A stretch of DNA of 50,913 bases from JABWBJ01 sp035646395 (lineage in GTDB: Bacteria > Gemmatimonadota > Gemmatimonadetes > Gemmatimonadales > Gemmatimonadaceae), in NCBI GenBank assembly GCA_035646395.1, contig DASRPK010000311.1:1-50913 (forward strand). The letters are read 5' to 3'. Under the pieces are notes generated by a model. The model was not told the origin of the DNA and ran no database searches. It saw nothing but the letters and a program-made list of their open reading frames with translations. Of this stretch, positions 17,418 through 25,247 are shown one piece after another (the stretch's first letter is position 1; every line of letters begins with the position of its first letter). Made by a program: the position numbers and the translations under genes.

Positions 17418-18461
17418 ATGCACGGGCAATTCTGCTGGTACGAACTGACCACCCCCGACGTCGACGCGGCGAAAAGATTTTATACGCGCTTTACCGGGTG
17501 GGGGACGCAGGCGTTCGACAAGAACTACAACATGTTCACGGCCGGTGACGTGCCGGTCGCCGGGATCTTCCAGCTCAACTCCGAGATGCGGTCGAACGGC
17601 ATTCCGCCGAACTGGATGCCGTACGTCGAGTCGGACAACGTCGATGACACGGTCGCGAAAGCGAAATCGTTAGGCGGCAAGGTCATGGTAGGACCGGATG
17701 ACATTCCGGGCACCGGTCGGTTCGCGGTGGTGCAGGACCCGCAAGGTGCGACGTTCGGCGTGTATCGATCGAGCGGGCCATCGGGCGGCTGGGATGGCAA
17801 GAATGTCGTCGACCGCTTCTCGTGGCATGAGCTGATGACCAGCGATTACCAGAAGGCGTTCGACTTCTACTCGGCGCTCTTCGGGTGGAACCGCACGACC
17901 GCGATGGACATGGGCGGCGGGAACATGTACCAGGTATTCGGGCAGGGCGAAGCCCAATACGGCGGCATGTTGAACAAGATGCCGGGCATGGAGAGCATGC
18001 CTCCGTTCTGGCTCGTGTACATCCACGTCAATGACGTGGGCAAGGCGGTCGCGATCGCGACAAAGAACGGCGCGGTCATCCAGCGCGAACGGACGGAGAT
18101 TCCGGGCGGAACGATCGCCATCCTCGGTGATTCGACTGGCGCCGGCTTCGCGCTCCATGACACCAAATCGATGCCGTCCGCGGCGGCGGCCACGGTTGCC
18201 AAGGCCAGCGCTGCTGTAAAGAAAGCGGCATCGAGTGTGGCGACAGCCGTGAAGAAGGCGGTGAAGAAGGCGAAGGCGAAGACAAAAGCGAAGGCGAAGC
18301 CAAAGGTGAAGGCGAAGGCGAAAGCAAAGGCATCTGCTCGTAAGGCGAAGCCCAAAGCCAAACCGCGCGCCAAGGCGAAATCGGCGCCGAAGAAAAAGGC
18401 CACGCGCCGGTCCGCGCCGAAGAAGGCGAAGAGCAGGGGACGCGCCAAGGCGAAGAAGTAG
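17418..18461 (+). CDS. Two-domain glyoxalase/VOC protein with histone-H1-like Lys/Ala tail
   Basis: A 347-residue protein. Residues 1-120 form a first VOC (betaalphabetabetabeta) module (MHGQFCWYELTTPDVDAAKR, then VVQDPQGATFGVYR). Residues 130-250 form a second one (FSWHELMTSDYQKAFDFY, then GGTIAILGDSTGAGFAL). These are as in CFP30B-like glyoxalase family proteins. From residue 254 to the end (94 residues) the chain is almost only Lys, Ala, Pro, Ser and Arg, with 32 Lys and 6 Arg in the last 89 residues and no acidic residue there. This is the composition of bacterial histone-H1-like or AlgP-like tails and should bind DNA, RNA or polyphosphate. ATG 17418 starts the first module; an upstream frame to 17322 is not conserved in type. 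A terminator follows directly. Confidence 0.87.
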   Translation: MHGQFCWYELTTPDVDAAKRFYTRFTGWGTQAFDKNYNMFTAGDVPVAGIFQLNSEMRSNGIPPNWMPYVESDNVDDTVAKAKSLGGKVMVGPDDIPGTGRFAVVQDPQGATFGVYRSSGPSGGWDGKNVVDRFSWHELMTSDYQKAFDFYSALFGWNRTTAMDMGGGNMYQVFGQGEAQYGGMLNKMPGMESMPPFWLVYIHVNDVGKAVAIATKNGAVIQRERTEIPGGTIAILGDSTGAGFALHDTKSMPSAAAATVAKASAAVKKAASSVATAVKKAVKKAKAKTKAKAKPKVKAKAKAKASARKAKPKAKPRAKAKSAPKKKATRRSAPKKAKSRGRAKAKK

Positions 18462-18477
18462 ATCGAAATCCGAAGGG

Positions 18478-18502
18478 GGCCCGGGAGACCGGGCCTCTTT
18501 TT
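18478..18502 (+). terminator. Rho-independent terminator of the VOC/H1-tail gene
   Basis: GGCCCGG-GAGA-CCGGGCC forms a 7-bp perfect stem with a GNRA-type loop, followed by CTCTTTTT. It begins 17 bases after the stop codon, in an ideal position. Confidence 0.9.
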
Positions 18503-18599
18503 CGTCCAGGCAGTCTCGCGATGCAGTCCTTCCGATGACATTTTCATCTTCGTGTCAAACGCACGATCCCGGACGTCGGACGTGAGCATCCGCCTCGCG

Positions 18600-19694
18600 A
18601 TGAAGCTTCGGCTGATTGCCGTTGCGCTGCTCGTCGGCCTGACGACGTGCACGCCTTCGGGCCGTGCCGTTACCGAGTCGACGAGCAATCGTGCGGTCTT
18701 CCCAACCGCCGAATGGGAACGCATTGCGCGACCGGAGGACGTCGGCTGGACAGCGGCGGACCTCGACAGCGTCCGTGCCAGACTGAGCCAACTCGCCACC
18801 ACGGGTTTCATGGCGGTAGTGGGTGGACGCGTGCTGATGGAATACGGCGACGTTCAGGCTGTGAGTTATCTGGCGTCGGTTCGCAAAAGTATCCTCGCCA
18901 TGCTGTACGGCAATTACGTCGCGAGCGGGAAGGTCCGCCTCGACAAGACGTTGGCCGAGATGGGCATCGACGAAATCGGCGGCCTGACGGAGGAGGAAAA
19001 GCAGGCGACGATTCGCGACCTGCTCACGGCCCGGTCGGGCGTCTACCACCCGGCGTCTAATGATGGCGACGACCTTGCCAGCGCTCCACCGCACGGTTCG
19101 CAGAAACATGGCACGTACATGCTGTACAGCAACTGGGACTTCAACGCCGCCGGCACGGCGTTCGAGCTGGAGACGGGCCGGAACATCTACGACGCGCTCG
19201 AGAGCGACCTCGCACGGCCGTTAGGCATGCGCGACTTCCGCAGGGAGAGTCACCGGCGTACCGGTGACTCTACCAAGTCAAAACACCTGGCGTACCACAT
19301 CAACCTCTCGACGCGCGACATGGCCCGCATCGGCTACCTGATGCTGCGCGAAGGGAACTGGACCGGCCGGCAGCTCGTGCCGCGCACCTGGGTGCGTGAA
19401 ATCACGCGGCCGTTCACGCCCGTGTCGGAGATGAATCCGCCGAGGCGTCGAGCGGGACCGTTCGGCTACGGGCACCTCTGGTGGGTCTGGGATGGGCCAC
19501 ATGCAATGGGCGCGTATCGCGGAGCATATACCGGGTTGGGCGCAGTCGGCCAGCACATCACGATCCTGCCGATGCTCGACCTGGTTGTGGTGCATAAGAC
19601 GCGGCCGGGACAGGGACGGAGCGTGACACACCAGCAGTTTCTCGAAGTGCTCGACGTTCTGGTGAAGGCAGGTTGCCGGACGCGAAGGTGCTGA
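18600..19694 (+). CDS. Beta-lactamase-fold serine hydrolase (class C-like), putative lipoprotein
   Basis: A 364-residue protein of the beta-lactamase/DD-peptidase superfamily. The SxxK motif is Ser93-Val-Arg-Lys96 (YLASVRKSI) and the YxN motif is Tyr176-Ser-Asn178. A late WWVW...MGAYRGAYTGLGAVGQ supplies the third-motif region. The leader MKLRLIAVALLVGLTTC ends with a lipobox Cys17, so it may be anchored in a membrane. ATG 18600 is chosen over GTG 18552 because it starts the leader. Relatives include D-aminopeptidases and esterases; the context of D-aminoacylases favours activity on D-amino-acid peptides, but this is inference. A perfect 11-bp palindrome lies inside the coding region (19246-19271). 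Confidence 0.85.
   Translation: MKLRLIAVALLVGLTTCTPSGRAVTESTSNRAVFPTAEWERIARPEDVGWTAADLDSVRARLSQLATTGFMAVVGGRVLMEYGDVQAVSYLASVRKSILAMLYGNYVASGKVRLDKTLAEMGIDEIGGLTEEEKQATIRDLLTARSGVYHPASNDGDDLASAPPHGSQKHGTYMLYSNWDFNAAGTAFELETGRNIYDALESDLARPLGMRDFRRESHRRTGDSTKSKHLAYHINLSTRDMARIGYLMLREGNWTGRQLVPRTWVREITRPFTPVSEMNPPRRRAGPFGYGHLWWVWDGPHAMGAYRGAYTGLGAVGQHITILPMLDLVVVHKTRPGQGRSVTHQQFLEVLDVLVKAGCRTRRC
19246..19271. repeat. Perfect 11-bp palindrome inside serine-hydrolase gene
   Basis: AGAGTCACCGG-CGTA-CCGGTGACTCT: two perfect 11-base arms with a 4-base loop, in frame, encoding part of the hydrophilic RESHRRTGDST loop before the conserved HLAYHINLSTRDMARIGYL block. It could be a small captured repeat. 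Confidence 0.8.
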
Positions 19695-19768
19695 GTTGAT
19701 ACGCGCAAAGTTGAAAAGAGAAGAACACAAGGGTCAGCGATCCAGATTCTGGTAACGACTCAGCAGCC

Positions 19769-21448
19769 ATGACTCATATCACGCGTTTCGTATTCTCAGC
19801 CCTCCTTGTTACGCTTGTTGCGGGTCCGGCGCGGGGACAGCAGCCGTACGACCTCATCATCCGCAACGGCCGCGTCCTCGACGGCACGGGGAATCCCTGG
19901 TTCCCCGCCGACATTGGTGTTCGCGGTGGGCGGATCGTGACCGTCGGTGCGTTGGCCGGTGCAACCGCGACGCGAACGATCGATGCATCGGGCAAGTATG
20001 TCACGCCGGGATTCATCGACATCCACTCGCACGCCGACGACGGCTCCAGCCCGCGCGGAGGGTTCCGGGATGCGAACCCACAGATCCGCTCGGCGCCGAA
20101 CCTCGTGTCGCAGGGAATAACGACGGTGGTGGTGAATCACGACGGGCGATCGCCGCTGCCGGTGGCTGAACAGCGGTCGCTCCTCGAAAAAAACGGGATC
20201 GGCACCAACGCCATGCTGCTGGTCGGGCATGGAACGGTCCGCTCGCGCATCATGGGCCAGGACGTTCGTCGTCCGGCGACGCCTGACGAGATCACGCGAA
20301 TGCGCGCCCTCGTTCGCGACGCGTTGCAGCAGGGCGCGGTCGGCCTCTCAGCAGGCCTGGAGTACGCGCCGGGACGATGGAGCACGACCGCCGAGGTAAC
20401 CGAGCTCGCACGGGAGTTGCCGGCGGTGAATGGCATCTACATCTCACACGAGCGGAGCGAAGGGAGTGATCCGCTGTGGTATGTACCGAGCCAGGACGGA
20501 CCCGGCCCGGTGACCCTGCTCGACGCCGTGCTCGAGACGATCGAGATCGGTGAAACATCCGGGGCGCGTGTGGTGGCGTCGCACATCAAGGCGAAAGGTG
20601 CGAACTACTGGGGATCGAGCGCGGCGGCGATCAGTTTGATCGAACGGGCGCGTGAACGCGGGGTCGATGTCTGGGCCGACCAGTATCCCTATCCCACGAG
20701 TGGCACCGATGGGTCGACGGTCCTGATTCCCGCGTGGGCTACACGATCGGACAGCGGTGCCCCACCGGCCAGCCGTGCCGACATGTTACGCCGAACGCTC
20801 ACTGACTCCACTCGCGCACGACTCGTCCGGTCCGACATCGCTCACGAGATCGCCCGGCGTGGCGGCGCGCCTAACGTGATCGTATTCGACTACACCGACA
20901 AGGCACTCTACGGGAAGTCACTGGCCGACATCGCCGGCATGTGGAAGGTCGAACCGGTCGAGGCAGCAATCCGCATCCAGCTGGAAGGCCTGCCCAACCG
21001 CAACGGCGGCGCGCGCATGCGTGGCTTCTCGATGCACGAAATGGACATGGAGCTGATTGCGAAGCAGCCGTGGGTCGCGACGTCCACCGATGGGGGCATC
21101 GCGCTGCCGGAGGAAGGACCATCAACGCACGCGCGCTTCTATGGAAGCTTCACCCGCAAAATTCGACACTATGCGCTGGATCGGGGTGTCATCTCGCTGG
21201 AGCACGCGATCCGCTCGTCGACGTCACTTCCTGCGCAGATCATGCGGCTCAAGGACCGCGGCCAGATCCGCGAGGGTTTTGCAGCGGACCTGGTCGTGTT
21301 TGATCTCGCGACAATCCGCGACAAGGCAACGTTCTTCGAGCCGCACCAGCACTCCGAGGGCATCCTCTACGTATTCGTGAATGGAGTTGCGGTCGTCGAC
21401 GGTACCAGGCTTACCGGTGCGATGCCCGGGAAGGTGCTCGTGCGTTGA
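19769..21448 (+). CDS. N-acyl-D-amino-acid deacylase family amidohydrolase 4
   Basis: A 559-residue exported protein (MTHITRFVFSALLVTLVAGPARGQ leader). It has DGTGNPWFPADIGVRGGRI, GFIDIHSHAD (His86, His88), a NHDGRSP block with Asp125 at the classic Cys position, ISHERSEGS (His227), ASHIKAKGANYW (His272) and STDGG before HARFYGSFTRKIRHY. The metal-site pattern equals that of deacylases 1 and 2, not the Cys type, and the overall length is usual. It follows the serine hydrolase by 74 bases in the same direction and may be transcribed with it. Downstream lies foldback element A, copy 2. Reaction: hydrolysis of an N-acyl amino acid, with substrate stereochemistry unproven. Confidence 0.86.
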   Translation: MTHITRFVFSALLVTLVAGPARGQQPYDLIIRNGRVLDGTGNPWFPADIGVRGGRIVTVGALAGATATRTIDASGKYVTPGFIDIHSHADDGSSPRGGFRDANPQIRSAPNLVSQGITTVVVNHDGRSPLPVAEQRSLLEKNGIGTNAMLLVGHGTVRSRIMGQDVRRPATPDEITRMRALVRDALQQGAVGLSAGLEYAPGRWSTTAEVTELARELPAVNGIYISHERSEGSDPLWYVPSQDGPGPVTLLDAVLETIEIGETSGARVVASHIKAKGANYWGSSAAAISLIERARERGVDVWADQYPYPTSGTDGSTVLIPAWATRSDSGAPPASRADMLRRTLTDSTRARLVRSDIAHEIARRGGAPNVIVFDYTDKALYGKSLADIAGMWKVEPVEAAIRIQLEGLPNRNGGARMRGFSMHEMDMELIAKQPWVATSTDGGIALPEEGPSTHARFYGSFTRKIRHYALDRGVISLEHAIRSSTSLPAQIMRLKDRGQIREGFAADLVVFDLATIRDKATFFEPHQHSEGILYVFVNGVAVVDGTRLTGAMPGKVLVR

Positions 21449-21475
21449 TCAGGTTTCCAGTGCGTCTTCGGATGG

Positions 21476-21680
21476 TCCCACGAGTTTTGGACGCGGATTT
21501 TCGCTAAAACATTGCGAATTACCGCTAATCAAACACAGCGTTAGGTGTAGGTGTGATCCCGCAGCTCACACCGCAAGAACTCGGAACACACCACGCGTAC
21601 CGGGCATCTCAATGACGCGACGTCGGATTAGCGAGAATCCGACTGTTTTCGCGCGGATCCGCGTCTAAATGGTCGTGGGA
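21476..21680. repeat. Foldback element A, copy 2
   Basis: The left end TCCCACGAGTTTTGGACGCG (21476-21495), continuing GATTTTCGCTAAAA, is inverted at the right end as GCGGATCCGCGTCTAAATGG plus TCGTGGGA (21653-21680). Inner words such as CCGCTAAT and GATTAGCG also pair. A GTTAGG occurs at 21540. It shares terminal sequence with 15392-15520 but is about 75 bases longer. It fills most of the 269-base gap between convergent genes, and no gene was seen there. Confidence 0.7.
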
Positions 21681-21717
21681 TCTTCCATGCGCACGAGACC
21701 CATGACCCAGCGCAACT

Positions 21718-22878
21718 TCAGTCCTGGAGAATGATGTCGGGAGAGATCGCTCGGACACTCGTCAGGCCAGTGAGCGCGAGCGTGACCACAATCTCACGCT
21801 GAATCTGCCCGAGGATGTGCCGGACGCCGGCTCCACCACCAGCCGCGAGCGCGTAGACCCAGCCTCGGCCAATCATCACCGACCGCGCGCCCGAAGCAAT
21901 CGCCTTCACCACGTCCTGGCCGCTGTGGACACCTCCGTCCATCATGACCTCGAGACGATCACCAACAGCATCGGCGATGCGCGGCAGCGCTGAAATGGAC
22001 GAGGGAGCTGAGTCGAGTTGCCGGCCGCCGTGATTGGACACGACAATGCCCTGCGCCCCCGAATTCATCGCCGCAATCGCATCCTCGGGTTCGAGAATGC
22101 CCTTGATGATCAGCGTCCCCGGCCACTCGCGGCGGAGCCACTCGATGTCCTTCCAGGTTACGGACGGATCGAATTGCGCATCGATCCAGGCGCGGAAGTC
22201 CTGCACGTTCCGCGCGCTGGCGACGTACGACGCCAGGTTGCCAAAGACCAGCGGCCGGCCACCTAACGCCACATCCATCAGCCATCGTGGATGTGCCGCG
22301 AAGTTCAGCGCGCTTCGCAGCCGTGACCCGGCGGGCAATCCACCACCCATTCCATTCCGCGTGTCGCGGTAGCGCGAACCGACGACGGCCAGGTCGACCG
22401 TGAACACCAACGTGTCGACGTCGACCTTCCTCGCGCGTTGCAGCAATTCGCGGACGTACCCGCGGTCGCGCATCATGTATAACTGGAACCAGAATGGCTT
22501 CGTGCTCGCGGCGCGTACCTCTTCGAGCGAGCAGAGTCCTACCGTCGAGAGTGTGAACGGAACGCCGGCTGCTTCAGCGGCGCGCACAGCCTGGGTCTCA
22601 CCGCGACGCCGGAACAAGCCGGCCAGTCCCACCGGCGCCAGCGCGACCGGCATCGCCGCCGCTTGCCCGAACAGCTCCGTGTCCGTGATGACGTTCGACA
22701 CGTCTCGCAATACGCGCTGTCTCAGCTGGAAGCGCGCAAAGTCGCCGCGGTTCGCGGCGAGAGTGCGCTCATCCACAGCGCCGCCGTCGATGTAGTCGAA
22801 CAGCTGGCGCGGCAGTCGAGCTTCGGCCAGTCGCCGGTAATCGGAAACGGTTGCGGGTACAAGCCGGAGGGTGCCCAT
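21718..22878 (-). CDS. FMN-dependent alpha-hydroxyacid oxidase/dehydrogenase
   Basis: A 386-residue TIM-barrel flavoprotein that oxidises an L-2-hydroxy acid (for example lactate or glycolate) to the 2-oxo acid. Conserved residues: Tyr29 in LFDYIDGGAVDERTL, Tyr134 in QLYMMRDR, Lys259 in LIIKGILEPEDA, catalytic His283 and Arg286 in SNHGGRQLD, and the phosphate-binding MDGGVHSGQDVVKAIASGA. ATG 22878 gives the normal N-terminus; the frame runs further back without conserved sequence. No membrane segment is seen, so cytoplasmic or peripheral. It is followed upstream by the VTT protein gene in the same direction (43-base gap), likely one transcript. It may oxidise hydroxy acids released from acylated or peptidic substrates. 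Confidence 0.9.
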   Translation of the reverse strand: MGTLRLVPATVSDYRRLAEARLPRQLFDYIDGGAVDERTLAANRGDFARFQLRQRVLRDVSNVITDTELFGQAAAMPVALAPVGLAGLFRRRGETQAVRAAEAAGVPFTLSTVGLCSLEEVRAASTKPFWFQLYMMRDRGYVRELLQRARKVDVDTLVFTVDLAVVGSRYRDTRNGMGGGLPAGSRLRSALNFAAHPRWLMDVALGGRPLVFGNLASYVASARNVQDFRAWIDAQFDPSVTWKDIEWLRREWPGTLIIKGILEPEDAIAAMNSGAQGIVVSNHGGRQLDSAPSSISALPRIADAVGDRLEVMMDGGVHSGQDVVKAIASGARSVMIGRGWVYALAAGGGAGVRHILGQIQREIVVTLALTGLTSVRAISPDIILQD

Positions 22879-22921
22879 GGCGCCGCCAATTGTACTCGGC
22901 GTCCCACGGAACGGCGAGCGG

Positions 22922-23638
22922 CTACCGTGACCCGCCGGGCGAAGGATCAAGCCGCTTCTTGAGCGCCCGCCCAAGGACGACCGCCATGATCGCTGCAATC
23001 GCACCTAACGACACCAGCAGGCCAAACTGGCGCGACACGAAGCTGGCGCCGAGCATCGTCGTCCCGATCGCATAGGGCAGCTCGGCGATGGCCAGCGCCA
23101 GCAGGTAGCGCTCGAGCGGAAACCGCGCCAGCCCGAGCACGAGGCCCGGAATCTCCGAGGGGAGCGCGAGCTGAAACAGGAGGATGAACCCGAACGACGC
23201 CTTGTCGCGGATGCGCTGCTGGTACTGGGCGATCGACTTTCCCGGGGCCAGCCAGCGCAGTACCGACTCCCCATACCGATGCGCCAGGCCATACGACATC
23301 AGTCCGCCAAGCATCCATCCGGTCCAGAGCAACGCGGCGCACACCACTGGTCCCCATGCATACACGGCGGGTGGCACGAGCACCGCACTCGAGAAGAAGG
23401 CGAGCATCGCGGCGAGCGCCGACAGCACGACGAACAACACGGCCCCAAGCAGCGGATGTTCCGTGATGAGGTCCTTCGCAGCCTCGAATACCTGCAGCAC
23501 CGCGCGGTGCACGGGCGGTGACAACGCCAGAACGAGCAACGCACCCACCATCGCGACCAGCAGGATGGCGCGGATGCGTTGCGTCTGCGGAGGAGAGTGC
23601 TCGGCGGTCACGCGATCAGGAGTGGAGAACGGGTCCAT
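22922..23638 (-). CDS. VTT-domain (DedA/TVP38-like) membrane protein
   Basis: A 238-residue inner-membrane protein with hydrophobic segments near residues 24-43, 62-100, 105-125 and two more toward the C-terminus. The VTT signature region is FILLFQLALPSEIPGLVLGLARFPLERYLLAL-like, with the re-entrant-loop Pro-Gly pattern. Relatives (DedA, TVP38/TMEM64) are implicated in phospholipid or undecaprenyl-phosphate handling and membrane homeostasis. The start at 23638 (MDPFSTPDRV) leaves a 23-residue cytoplasmic tail. It precedes the hydroxyacid oxidase gene on the same strand and is divergent from the dihydropyrimidinase-like gene. Confidence 0.8.
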   Translation of the reverse strand: MDPFSTPDRVTAEHSPPQTQRIRAILLVAMVGALLVLALSPPVHRAVLQVFEAAKDLITEHPLLGAVLFVVLSALAAMLAFFSSAVLVPPAVYAWGPVVCAALLWTGWMLGGLMSYGLAHRYGESVLRWLAPGKSIAQYQQRIRDKASFGFILLFQLALPSEIPGLVLGLARFPLERYLLALAIAELPYAIGTTMLGASFVSRQFGLLVSLGAIAAIMAVVLGRALKKRLDPSPGGSR

Positions 23639-23711
23639 CGTACCTTGGTGTGGCCGAAGCGCCAGTACCTGCTACTCAACGACGACGGCCCGGACCGCTA
23701 GGTTTCGCGGC

Positions 23712-25190
23712 ATGGACCGTGGACGCAGTCGCGAGATATCTCGCCGGGATGCCCTCCGCCTGCTCGGCGAGCGCGCCGCCGCTGTCGCGTTAGGCAGCCA
23801 TCTCCCCTGGCCGGCGGGCGGGCCCGAGACCAGGCAGCAGCAGACCACCCTGCTCATTCGTGGCGGCACGGTGATCAACGCCGACGGCGCGCGCCGGGCC
23901 GACGTCGTCGTCGTCAATGACCGCATCGCGCAGATTGCGGCATCGATTCCGATGAGGGCCGGCATGGAAGTCATTGATGTCGCCGGCAAGCTGGTCATTC
24001 CCGGTGGCATAGATCCCCACACGCACCTGCAGCCGGCGTTCGTTGATGATCTCACATCCGGTTCGCGAGCCGCGTTGGCCGGCGGAATCACGACGCTTGG
24101 CACCTTTTCCGCTCCACGCCGGGAAGAGACACCGATCGCGGCGCTCGATCGGATGACGGCTCTCATCCGACAGCAGGCCATCGCTGACTTCATCCTGCAC
24201 ACCAACGCCGGCAACCCCCGCGCTGCATTTTTCCCGTTTTTGCCGGAACTCGTGGCCCGCGGTCAACCGAGCATCAAGGTGTTCATGGTTGGCGCGGACT
24301 TCGGTACGTACCTCGGCGCGTTCAGCCAGTTGCTGGAGGCAGCTCGCGCCGCTGGCGTGGTGACTCTCGTGCATTGCGAAGATGGCGCGATGCTCGCCGA
24401 CGCTGTTCGTCGCCTAACCGCTGAGGGTCGTACGTCGCTGGCTGATTACGGCGAGAGCAGACCGGTCGCCGCCGAGGTGGCAGCAACGCAGCAGGCCATG
24501 GCGCTGTGCGAGCGCACACGAGCGCCGATGCATGTGGTGCACTTGTCGAGTGCTCGTGCATTCGACGCGTGTCGCGCGGCGAAGAGAGCAGGGCTGCCGG
24601 TCACTGTGGAGACTCGTCCGTTGTACATCCACCTGACCAAGGAAGCGATGAAAGGGCCGGACGCTCCACTCTTCGTGGGCCAACCTCCGCTTCGCACCCG
24701 CGACGACGTGGAGGCGATGTGGTCAGGGTTGCTTGACGGCACGATCGACTTCCTCGCGACCGACCATGCGCCGTGGACTCGTGAGCAGAAAATGGATCCC
24801 GCACTTACCATCGCCCGCGTCCGCCCCGGAGTGAGCAACCTGCAGCACATGTTGCCTATGTATTTCTCGGAGTCGCGTGAGCGTCGGATGGCGATCGAGC
24901 GATTCGTGGCCACGACTTCAACGAACGCGGCGAAACGTTTCGGACTCTACCCTCGCAAGGGTGTGATTGCGGAGGGAAGTGATGCCGACCTGGTAGTCTG
25001 GAATCCGACCAAGCGCGACACGGTTCGTGCGGCGGATGACCACTCGAATTCGGATTACTCGGTATACGAGGGCCGCGTTGTGACCGGTTGGCCCGAAATC
25101 ACGATCCGCCGCGGCGAAATCGTGGCTCGGGGCATCGACGTGACGGGCCAACCGGGTTCAGGGCAGTTGATCAGACGGGAGCGCTCCTGA
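23712..25190 (+). CDS. Dihydropyrimidinase/hydantoinase-like amidohydrolase, Tat-type leader
   Basis: A 492-residue cyclic-amide hydrolase. Binuclear site residues: His103/His105 (GGIDPHTHLQ), the carboxylated-Lys candidate Lys189 (PSIKVFMVG), His221 (VHCEDGAML), His277 (MHVVHLSSARA) and Asp in LATDHAPW. TRPLYIHLT is the dihydropyrimidinase-type substrate loop. The leader contains SRRDALRLLGERAAAVALGSHL, a twin-Arg-like motif with a hydrophobic run, so Tat export is plausible, which is unusual for a dihydropyrimidinase. ATG 23712 is chosen; the frame runs back to 23184 only as antisense of the VTT gene. Possible role: opening hydantoins, dihydropyrimidines or cyclic dipeptide-like compounds. 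Ends beside the GTTTACCC repeat. Confidence 0.87.
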   Translation: MDRGRSREISRRDALRLLGERAAAVALGSHLPWPAGGPETRQQQTTLLIRGGTVINADGARRADVVVVNDRIAQIAASIPMRAGMEVIDVAGKLVIPGGIDPHTHLQPAFVDDLTSGSRAALAGGITTLGTFSAPRREETPIAALDRMTALIRQQAIADFILHTNAGNPRAAFFPFLPELVARGQPSIKVFMVGADFGTYLGAFSQLLEAARAAGVVTLVHCEDGAMLADAVRRLTAEGRTSLADYGESRPVAAEVAATQQAMALCERTRAPMHVVHLSSARAFDACRAAKRAGLPVTVETRPLYIHLTKEAMKGPDAPLFVGQPPLRTRDDVEAMWSGLLDGTIDFLATDHAPWTREQKMDPALTIARVRPGVSNLQHMLPMYFSESRERRMAIERFVATTSTNAAKRFGLYPRKGVIAEGSDADLVVWNPTKRDTVRAADDHSNSDYSVYEGRVVTGWPEITIRRGEIVARGIDVTGQPGSGQLIRRERS

Positions 25191-25196
25191 ATTTCG

Positions 25197-25247
25197 GTTA
25201 CCCGTTTACCCGTTTACCCGTTTACCCGTTTACCCGGCTACCCGTCA
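25197..25247. repeat. One-armed GTTTACCC tandem element
   Basis: Five tandem (G/T)TTACCCG words followed by GGCTACCCGTCA. The terminal TCA is the stop (TGA on the minus strand) of the amidohydrolase gene, exactly as at 6622-6658. Only the C-rich arm is present; the G-rich arm found at 6560-6587 is missing here. Confidence 0.8.

Noticed and set aside
18190..18461. Lys-rich tail considered as a frameshift artefact
   Set aside because: The frame ends at a normal stop followed by a strong terminator, and the codons are regular AAG/GCG without the composition of a shifted frame.
23184..23711. N-terminal extension of the dihydropyrimidinase-like gene
   Set aside because: The extension is antisense to the VTT gene and has no leader; ATG 23712 starts a Tat-like leader.
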